Source: an uncultured Pseudomonadota bacterium
Lineage (GTDB): Bacteria; Pseudomonadota; Gammaproteobacteria; Burkholderiales; Rhodocyclaceae
Reading direction: 5' to 3'
Assembly (NCBI GenBank): GCA_903939665.1
Contig: CAJAHZ010000456.1
Span: 1 to 6,121 of the forward strand
Length of the DNA stretch: 6,121 bases
The notes beneath the pieces are model-generated. The model saw nothing but the letters and a program-made list of their open reading frames with translations. It ran no database searches and was not told the DNA's origin. Position 1 is the stretch's first letter. Each line of letters opens with the position of its first letter. This document shows, in pieces, positions 1 to 5,202 of the stretch. The position numbers were made by a program, and so were the translations under genes.

Positions 1-31
1 CGCCCCACCCCCTCCTACCGCTCAAGAACCC

Positions 32-1174
32 ATGGCTAAACGCGACTTTTACGACATTCTCGGCGTCAATCGCGACGCATCCGACGAAGAAATCAAGAAG
101 GCCTACCGCAAGCTGGCCATGAAGCATCATCCGGACCGCAATCCGGACAATCCAAAATCGGAAGAACACTTCAAGGAAGCCAAGGAAGCCTACGAAATAC
201 TGTCGGACGGGCAGAAACGTGCCGCCTACGATCAATACGGCCACGCTGGCGTTGACCCGCAAGCCGGCATGGGCGGCGGCTTTGGCGGTGGCGCCGGGGC
301 TGGCGGTTTCTCCGATGCCTTTGGCGGTATTTTTGACGAGATTTTTGGTGGTGGCGGCGGCGGTCGGGGTGGACGTTCCAACATCTATCGTGGTGCCGAC
401 CTGCGCTACAACCTGGAGATCACGCTCGAACAAGCCGCATTCGGCACGGAAACCAAAATCCGCATCCCGACCATGGAGGTCTGCGAGCCTTGCAAAGGCA
501 GCGGCGCCAAGTCCGGTACGCAGCCAAAGACCTGCCCGACCTGCCAGGGCAGCGGTCAGGTCCGCCTGCAGCAGGGCTTTTTCTCGATCCAGCAGACCTG
601 CCCGAAATGCCACGGCACCGGCCGCTTTATTGCCGAACCCTGCGGCTCGTGCCACGGTGCCGGTCGCAACAAGCAGCACAAGACGCTGGCCGTGAAGATT
701 CCGGCGGGCGTTGATGAAGGTGATCGCATCCGGCTGTCCGGCGAAGGCGAACACGGCATCAACGGTGGCCCGTCTGGCGACCTATACGTACAGATTCACC
801 TGAAGGCGCACGCCGTATTCCAGCGCGAACAAAACGATCTGCATTGCGAAATGCCGATCAGTTTCACTACGGCTGCCCTGGGCGGTGACATAGAAATTCC
901 GACGCTCGATGCGGTCGCCAAGATAAAGATCCCGCCCGAAACCCAGTCGGGAAAAACTTTCCGCTTGCGCGGCAAAGGCATCAAGGGAGTGCGCAGCCAC
1001 ACGCATGGTGACCTGCTCTGTCACGTTGTCGTCGAAACGCCCGTTCATCTCACAGAACGGCAGCGGGAACTGCTGCGCGAACTGGAGGAGTCCAGCCAGG
1101 AAAACGCCGGCCGCCACAATCCGCGCGCCAAGTCATGGATGGATCGCGTACGCGACTTCTTTGCCGCCAGCTAA
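32..1174 (+). CDS. dnaJ: Molecular chaperone DnaJ (Hsp40, type I)
   Basis: Cytoplasmic co-chaperone that stimulates the ATPase of DnaK and delivers unfolded clients to it. At 380 aa it is close to the E. coli protein (376 aa). Visible domains in order: J domain about 1-70 with the HPD motif at H33-P34-D35; Gly/Phe-rich linker about 75-117; a zinc-binding domain with four CxxCxGxG repeats at C151/C154, C168/C171, C190/C193 and C204/C207; then the C-terminal client-binding and dimerisation region about 215-345. All eight zinc-ligand cysteines are present, so nothing looks broken. The ATG at 32 gives the standard N-terminus (MAKRDFYDILGV), but the ribosome-binding site is weak (only AAGAA at 24-28). 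dnaK commonly lies just upstream in proteobacteria, which would fit translation from a shared transcript, but that region is outside the window. An intrinsic terminator starts 20 bases after the stop. Identification is very secure. Confidence 0.99.
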   Translation: MAKRDFYDILGVNRDASDEEIKKAYRKLAMKHHPDRNPDNPKSEEHFKEAKEAYEILSDGQKRAAYDQYGHAGVDPQAGMGGGFGGGAGAGGFSDAFGGIFDEIFGGGGGGRGGRSNIYRGADLRYNLEITLEQAAFGTETKIRIPTMEVCEPCKGSGAKSGTQPKTCPTCQGSGQVRLQQGFFSIQQTCPKCHGTGRFIAEPCGSCHGAGRNKQHKTLAVKIPAGVDEGDRIRLSGEGEHGINGGPSGDLYVQIHLKAHAVFQREQNDLHCEMPISFTTAALGGDIEIPTLDAVAKIKIPPETQSGKTFRLRGKGIKGVRSHTHGDLLCHVVVETPVHLTERQRELLRELEESSQENAGRHNPRAKSWMDRVRDFFAAS

Positions 1175-1193
1175 ACCGCCGCTGAAAAACCAG

Positions 1194-1231
1194 AAAAGCC
1201 GGTCGTTACTGAGATAACGACCGGCTTTTTT
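1194..1231 (+). terminator. Intrinsic terminator of dnaJ
   Basis: A perfect 15-bp stem (1194-1208 paired with 1215-1229) with a 6-base loop (CTGAGA) ends in a run of six T at 1226-1231. It begins 20 bases after the dnaJ stop codon, and this is the classic Rho-independent form. It separates dnaJ from the downstream substrate-binding-protein gene, which therefore probably has its own promoter. Confidence 0.93.
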
Positions 1232-1245
1232 CGTTAACGACCGGC
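1215..1245 (+). repeat. Short direct repeat of the terminator arm
   Basis: The 11-mer TAACGACCGGC occurs at 1215-1225, as the descending arm of the dnaJ terminator, and again exactly at 1235-1245, just after the T-run. The second copy could also pair with the ascending arm at 1198-1208 across a larger loop. It may be a small duplication of terminator sequence. No function is implied. Confidence 0.6.
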
Positions 1246-1354
1246 CAGGGCGGCAATATAAGCATTTCTTGTAAGATAGGCGTCAGTTTGAGCGTTCATT
1301 GTCGCGAAGTATCGGGACAATCACTCGTCCACCAACCTGGCAGAACACAAAATG

Positions 1355-1360
1355 AAGGGA
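1355..1360 (+). promoter_or_regulatory. Ribosome binding site that sets the start of the substrate-binding-protein gene
   Basis: AAGGGA lies 5 bases upstream of the ATG at 1366. The same reading frame is open back to a TTG at 1288, but the 26 extra residues are polar and would bury the signal peptide. The Shine-Dalgarno match and the signal peptide starting MRFFQKTLLL both favour 1366. The rest of the 1246-1365 leader shows no convincing -35/-10 pair; TAAGAT at 1272-1277 is only a weak -10 candidate. Confidence 0.75.
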
Positions 1361-1365
1361 TTAGC

Positions 1366-2514
1366 ATGAGATTTTTCCAAAAGACTCTGCTGTTATGTCT
1401 TATCGGCTGGATCGGCTGTGCCGCTGCAACGGAAGTCGGCGTCACCGACACCAGCATCACGATCGGCATGACCTCACCGCTTTCCGGCCCGAACGGCGCG
1501 TACGGAACGGACATGAAGGAAGTCATCAGCGCCTACTTCAAGCAGATCAATGATGCCGGCGGCATCAACGGGCGCAAGCTGGAGCTGGTGGCCATGGACG
1601 ACGGCTACGAGACCGATCGCGCAGTCGCCAACACCAAGACGCTAATCAACGACAAGAAGGTCTTTGCGATGATTGCCTCTTATGGATCAAGCCCGACAAC
1701 CGCAGCGATGAACGATGCCTTCGGCCCGGCAAAAGTGCCATTGATCGGCACCATCTCCGGTGCCGATTCAATTCGTCAGTCGCCGAAAGACAACCCGAAC
1801 AACCGTTACATGTTCAACGTCCGCGCCAGCTACGCGAACGAAACCGAGGCCATCGTCAACCAGCTGGTCGGCCTCGGTATAAAGAATATCGCCGTCTTTT
1901 ACCAGAACGACGGGTTCGGCAAATCCGGCCTTGATGGCGTTATCACTGCATTGAAGAAGCACAACCAGGCGCCGTCTGCAGTGGCTACGGTCGAACGCAA
2001 TTCCCTCGATGTCAGTCAGGCGGTGCAAACAATTTCCAAGTCCAACGCGCAAGCGGTAGTGATGGTCACGCTGTACAAGCCGACCGCCGAATTCGTCCGC
2101 CAGATGAAGAAAGCCAACCAGCACCCGCAGTTCATGACGCTTTCCCCGGTGGGCGCCGACCTGCTGGTCAAGGATCTCGGCGACGACGCCCGCGGCATCG
2201 GCATTTCCCAGGTCATGCCCTACCCCTGGAACGACACAACGCCGATCGTGCGCGACTACCAGAGGCTGCTTGGCAAAGACGGCAAGTTCTCGTACTACGG
2301 CATCGAAGCCTACGTCATGGGCAAGCTGATGGTCGAAGCAATTCGCAAAAGTGGCGGCAAGGATCTGAGCCGCGACAGGCTTATCAGCACACTGGAAAGC
2401 CTGCAAAACTACGACCTCGGCGGCTACCGTATCAGCTACTCGGCAAACGAACGATTCGGCTCGCGCTTTGTCGATTTGACCGTGATCGGCAACGGCGGTC
2501 GCGTCCTGCGCTAA
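1366..2514 (+). CDS. ABC transporter periplasmic substrate-binding protein, branched-chain amino acid (LivJ/LivK) type
   Basis: A 382-aa exported solute-binding protein of the periplasmic binding protein type I fold (Peripla_BP_6 family). An N-terminal signal peptide (hydrophobic core about 8-18) probably ends near A21. The mature part opens with the family pattern TSITIGMTSPLSGPNGAYG (about 29-47) and continues with INDAGGINGRKLELVAMDD (about 61-79), YGSSPTT (106-112), and the second-lobe strand IAVFYQNDGFGKSG (175-188). Proteins of this type capture a solute in the periplasm and pass it to a membrane permease/ATPase complex. The ligand cannot be read from the sequence: relatives bind Leu/Ile/Val, amides, urea or aromatic acids. 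No permease or ATPase gene is in the window and the gene lies between two terminators, so it is probably transcribed alone. C18 follows W-I-G, a poor lipobox, so ordinary signal peptidase I cleavage is more likely than a lipoprotein. The family is certain; the substrate is unknown. Confidence 0.93.
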   Translation: MRFFQKTLLLCLIGWIGCAAATEVGVTDTSITIGMTSPLSGPNGAYGTDMKEVISAYFKQINDAGGINGRKLELVAMDDGYETDRAVANTKTLINDKKVFAMIASYGSSPTTAAMNDAFGPAKVPLIGTISGADSIRQSPKDNPNNRYMFNVRASYANETEAIVNQLVGLGIKNIAVFYQNDGFGKSGLDGVITALKKHNQAPSAVATVERNSLDVSQAVQTISKSNAQAVVMVTLYKPTAEFVRQMKKANQHPQFMTLSPVGADLLVKDLGDDARGIGISQVMPYPWNDTTPIVRDYQRLLGKDGKFSYYGIEAYVMGKLMVEAIRKSGGKDLSRDRLISTLESLQNYDLGGYRISYSANERFGSRFVDLTVIGNGGRVLR

Positions 2515-2529
2515 CGTACCGCCCTGATC

Positions 2530-2564
2530 AAAAAAAAACCCGCCAGTCATTCGGCGGGTTTTTT
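2530..2564. terminator. Bidirectional intrinsic terminator between convergent genes
   Basis: A perfect 12-bp stem (2533-2544 paired with 2553-2564, core CCCGCC/GGCGGG) encloses an 8-base loop. Read on +, it ends in six T, 16-50 bases after the substrate-binding-protein stop. Read on -, it ends in nine T (complement of the A-run 2530-2538) and lies 19 bases past the cysS stop. The A-tract and T-tract flank one stem, so it can end transcription from both sides. Confidence 0.92.
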
Positions 2565-2582
2565 CATTTTCTACGGAGACTC

Positions 2583-3956
2583 TCAGGCACGCCGCCAGCT
2601 CGTTCCCTGTGCGCCATCCTCAAGCACCACACCCGCCGTCAGCAACTGGGCGCGAATGCGGTCCGACTCGGCATAATCCTTTCCTTTTTTAGCCGCAACG
2701 CGATCGGCGATCAAGGCTTCGATGCGTTCGACCGTCAACTCTCCTTCGATTGCCGGTGCAGCTTGCAGGAAAATCTGCGGATCCCGCTGCAGCAGACCGA
2801 GCAAAGCGGCCAACCCGCGCAATTGAGCAGCCACGCCAGGCGATTTGCTGCGATTCAGTTCAGCGGCCAGATCAAAAAGAACGGCACAAGCTTCCGGCGT
2901 ATTGAAATCGTCATCCATGGCACGGCGGAAACGCACGGCATGCGCTTCGCTCCAGTCAACAGCTTGCGTATCGGCCATTACGGATTTTAGCGCCGTGTAC
3001 AGGCGCGCCAGTGCGTGGCGCGCATCGTCAAGATGCACGTCGGAATAATTCAACGGGCTGCGATAATGAGCGCGCAAGATGAAGAAGCGCACGACCTCGG
3101 GATCGTATTTTTTGAGAACCTCGCGGATCGTGAAAAAGTTGCCGAGCGATTTCGACATTTTTTCATCGTCAACACGAACAAAGCCGTTGTGCATCCAGTA
3201 ATTGACGAAGCTACAGTTGTGTGCGCCTTCCGACTGGGCGATTTCGTTCTCGTGATGCGGAAACTGCAAATCCTGACCGCCGCCGTGGATGTCGAAGTGT
3301 TTGCCGAGCAGGTCGGAACTCATCGCCGAGCATTCGATGTGCCAACCGGGCCGACCGTTGCCCCAGGGCGAGGCCCAGAAAGGCTCGCCTTCCTTGGCAT
3401 GCTTCCACAGAACGAAATCAAGCGGGTCCTGCTTGGCGGTGTCGACCTCAACACGCTCACCGGCACGTAAATCGTCGAGCGACTTGCCCGAAAGCTTGCC
3501 GTAACCGGGGAATTTGCGCACCGAGAAATTCACATCGCCGTCAGCCGCCTTGTAGGCCAGGCCGTTCTGCTCTAGTTGACCGATCAAGCCCAGCATCTGC
3601 GGCACATATTCGGTCGCACGCGGCTCGTGATCGGGCTTTTCAACGCCCAATGCCGCGGCGTCCTGATCCATCGAATGAATGAAACGATTGGTCAGTTCGC
3701 CAATGGTTTCATTGTTTTCCAGCGCACGCTTGATGATTTTGTCATCGATATCGGTGATATTGCGCACATAGGTAACCGCCAGGCCAGACGCCCGCAACCA
3801 GCGCTGCACTACGTCAAAAACGACGAGCACGCGGGCATGGCCCAGATGGCAATAATCGTAAACGGTCATCCCGCAGACATACATGCGGACCTTGCCGGGC
3901 TCAAGGGGAACGAAATCCTGTTTTTCCCTGGCTAGGGAGTTGTAGATTTTCAACAT
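2583..3956 (-). CDS. cysS: Cysteine--tRNA ligase (cysteinyl-tRNA synthetase)
   Basis: Cytoplasmic class I aminoacyl-tRNA synthetase that attaches cysteine to tRNA-Cys using ATP. From the ATG at 3956 it is 457 aa, against 461 in E. coli. The nucleotide-binding fold carries the HIGH-type signature H37-L-G-H40 and the KMSKS loop at 266-270. The zinc ligands that select cysteine are all present: C28, C209, H234 and E238, with GWHIECSAM and FPHHENEIAQS around them. An anticodon-side helical region follows (about 305-400), and the C-terminus ends in the conserved LEDGAQGTSWRR. The frame also allows a GTG start at 3968, adding MSPN. I prefer the ATG because the family starts at MLKIYNSL. The ribosome-binding site is weak for either start: GTGAG 7 bases before the ATG, or GGGG 7 bases before the GTG. 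It converges on the substrate-binding-protein gene and is divergent from the TPR gene. Identity is certain; the start is slightly uncertain. Confidence 0.98.
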   Translation of the reverse strand: MLKIYNSLAREKQDFVPLEPGKVRMYVCGMTVYDYCHLGHARVLVVFDVVQRWLRASGLAVTYVRNITDIDDKIIKRALENNETIGELTNRFIHSMDQDAAALGVEKPDHEPRATEYVPQMLGLIGQLEQNGLAYKAADGDVNFSVRKFPGYGKLSGKSLDDLRAGERVEVDTAKQDPLDFVLWKHAKEGEPFWASPWGNGRPGWHIECSAMSSDLLGKHFDIHGGGQDLQFPHHENEIAQSEGAHNCSFVNYWMHNGFVRVDDEKMSKSLGNFFTIREVLKKYDPEVVRFFILRAHYRSPLNYSDVHLDDARHALARLYTALKSVMADTQAVDWSEAHAVRFRRAMDDDFNTPEACAVLFDLAAELNRSKSPGVAAQLRGLAALLGLLQRDPQIFLQAAPAIEGELTVERIEALIADRVAAKKGKDYAESDRIRAQLLTAGVVLEDGAQGTSWRRA

Positions 3957-3973
3957 ATTCGGGCTCACGAGAG

Positions 3974-3996
3974 CGCCCCATCAAAACACTGGGGCG
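3974..3996 (-). promoter_or_regulatory. Hairpin in the cysS 5' leader
   Basis: The inverted repeat CGCCCCA (3974-3980) / TGGGGCG (3990-3996) has a 9-base loop and sits 17 bases upstream of the cysS ATG. In the cysS transcript it would be a 7-bp GC-rich stem. One arm holds the GGGG that would be the ribosome-binding site for the alternative GTG start, so folding would disfavour that start. It lacks a T-run, so it is not an intrinsic terminator. A regulatory role is inference only. Confidence 0.4.
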
Positions 3997-4077
3997 TACG
4001 GAATACTTTCGATTCGACGCGCTTCTTGTTAGAATTGCTCGATTAAGCGATCAACTTTTGCGAAGTATACCATAACG
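3997..4077. promoter_or_regulatory. Divergent promoter region for cysS (-) and the TPR/transpeptidase pair (+)
   Basis: This AT-richer spacer lies between two divergent genes and must hold their promoters unless transcription starts further inside. Candidate boxes are weak. On +, TTAAGC (4043-4048) is 17 bases from TATACC (4066-4071), which would put the start of transcription almost at the ATG at 4078. On -, TTGATC (complement of 4049-4054) is followed 15-17 bases later by TCTAAC or TAACAA. The opposing candidates overlap, so expression of the two units could interfere. No operator or known binding site is recognisable. Confidence 0.35.
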
Positions 4078-5202
4078 ATGCGCCCAAGCTCCTCAACGCC
4101 TTCACTGGCGCGCCTTCCAGCTCTTTTCATCGGCCTGGCCCTGAGCGTCTCCGTTTCTTTTGCAATCGCCGCCGACACGCTGCCCGACATCCAGCGACTG
4201 ATGAAACAAGGGCAAATGCCCCAGGCGCTCGAAAAGGTCGACGCCTACATTTCCACCAAACCAAAAGATGCTCAAGGCCGCTTCCTGAAGGGGCTGATCC
4301 TCACCGAAATGGGGCGCCCGGCTGATGCCATTCCCGTCTTCACCAAGCTGACCGAAGATTATCCGGAGTTGCCCGAGCCCTACAACAACCTCGCCGTGCT
4401 GTATGCGCAGCAGAAGCAATACGACAAGGCACGTACCGCGCTCGAAATGGCGATCAGGACGCACCCGAGCTACTCGATCGCCCACGAGAATCTCGGCGAC
4501 GTTTACGCCAAGCTGGCCAGCCAGGCGTACGACAAGGCATTGCAGCTTGACTCTTCGAACAGCGTGACACAGTCCAAATTGTCGTTGATCCGCGAACTGA
4601 TCAGCACGTCGACCAAGCCAGGCGTCAAGCCAACCGCCGCTGTCACGCGACCGGCAGCCGAACCGACCAAGCTTGCCGTTGCCGAGCCGGTCAAACCAGT
4701 CGCCGCACCACAGCCGCCGGCGGCGATCGTCACGCCGGTCACGCCACCGGCAAAACCGGTCGAAAAAGTGCCGGAACCAGTCAAGGTTGAAAAGCCCGCT
4801 GAGAAGGCACCAGAAATCAAGAGCGCCAGCACCGCACCGGAGAAATCCGCGCCTGGCGATGGCGGCGGCGAAACTGATGTCACCAAAGCTCTCCAGGGCT
4901 GGGCCAGCGCCTGGTCGCACAAAGACGTAAAGGGCTACCTCAGCTACTACGCGAGCGACTTCCAGACGCCGAACAGCATGCCACGCAAGGCGTGGGAGGC
5001 CGAACGCACCCAGCGCATCGACAAGCCGGGCAAACTGCAGGTCAGCGTTGACGACATCAAGGTTTCACTGTCCGGCGACAAGGCAACGGTTCGCTTCAGG
5101 CAGCACTACAGTTCCGCGTCACTCAAAACCTCCGCGAGCAAGACCGTGGTCTTCGTTCGATCCGGCGGCAAATGGCTGATTCAACAGGAACGCGTCGGCT
5201 GA
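4078..5202 (+). CDS. Exported TPR protein with Pro/Ala/Lys linker and NTF2-like C-terminal domain
   Basis: A 374-aa protein of unknown specific function. The N-terminus is a signal peptide (hydrophobic 13-31, likely cleaved near A31/A32, before DTLPDI), so it should act in the periplasm. TPR-like helical repeats follow at about 33-65, 66-99 and 100-133, the third being the clearest (PYNNLAVLYAQQKQYDKA). A fourth at about 134-160 looks shortened. Residues about 176-265 form a low-complexity linker rich in Pro, Ala, Lys, Val and Glu, with recurring PVKP/KPVEK-type units. The C-terminal 266-374 resembles an NTF2/SnoaL-like domain of the kind found at the end of Csd6-type L,D-transpeptidases: W275 and W279, then YLSYYASDF, and a closing strand KWLIQQERVG. 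No catalytic residues are apparent, so a scaffold or partner role is likely. The TGA stop overlaps the next gene's ATG by one base, implying an operon and coupled translation. The ribosome-binding site before 4078 is poor. The domain reading is good; the function is inferred. Confidence 0.85.
   Translation: MRPSSSTPSLARLPALFIGLALSVSVSFAIAADTLPDIQRLMKQGQMPQALEKVDAYISTKPKDAQGRFLKGLILTEMGRPADAIPVFTKLTEDYPELPEPYNNLAVLYAQQKQYDKARTALEMAIRTHPSYSIAHENLGDVYAKLASQAYDKALQLDSSNSVTQSKLSLIRELISTSTKPGVKPTAAVTRPAAEPTKLAVAEPVKPVAAPQPPAAIVTPVTPPAKPVEKVPEPVKVEKPAEKAPEIKSASTAPEKSAPGDGGGETDVTKALQGWASAWSHKDVKGYLSYYASDFQTPNSMPRKAWEAERTQRIDKPGKLQVSVDDIKVSLSGDKATVRFRQHYSSASLKTSASKTVVFVRSGGKWLIQQERVG

Noticed and set aside
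269..372. Repetitive GGC/GGT-rich stretch that could be taken for a tandem repeat
   Set aside because: It encodes the Gly/Phe-rich linker expected in type I DnaJ.
1288..1365. N-terminal extension of the substrate-binding protein from a TTG start
   Set aside because: The added 26 residues are polar and precede a clear signal peptide, and the ATG at 1366 has its own ribosome-binding site.
1768..2550. A 260-codon open frame on the - strand across the substrate-binding-protein gene
   Set aside because: It lies opposite conserved family motifs and runs through the terminator hairpin; no domain or ribosome-binding site supports it.
3015..3470. A 151-codon open frame on the + strand inside cysS
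   Set aside because: It mirrors the most conserved part of CysS, including the zinc-ligand and KMSKS region, so it is a shadow of coding constraint.
1304..4068. Shared 9-mer GCGAAGTAT upstream of both the substrate-binding-protein gene (1304-1312) and the TPR gene (4060-4068)
   Set aside because: It sits at different distances from the two starts, lacks symmetry and is short enough to recur by chance; not enough for a shared regulatory site.
4102..4920. A 272-codon open frame on the - strand inside the TPR gene
   Set aside because: It is antisense to a well-supported gene. Its product is rich in Arg, Gly, Trp and Phe, as expected from reading GC-rich codons backwards, and shows no recognisable domain.
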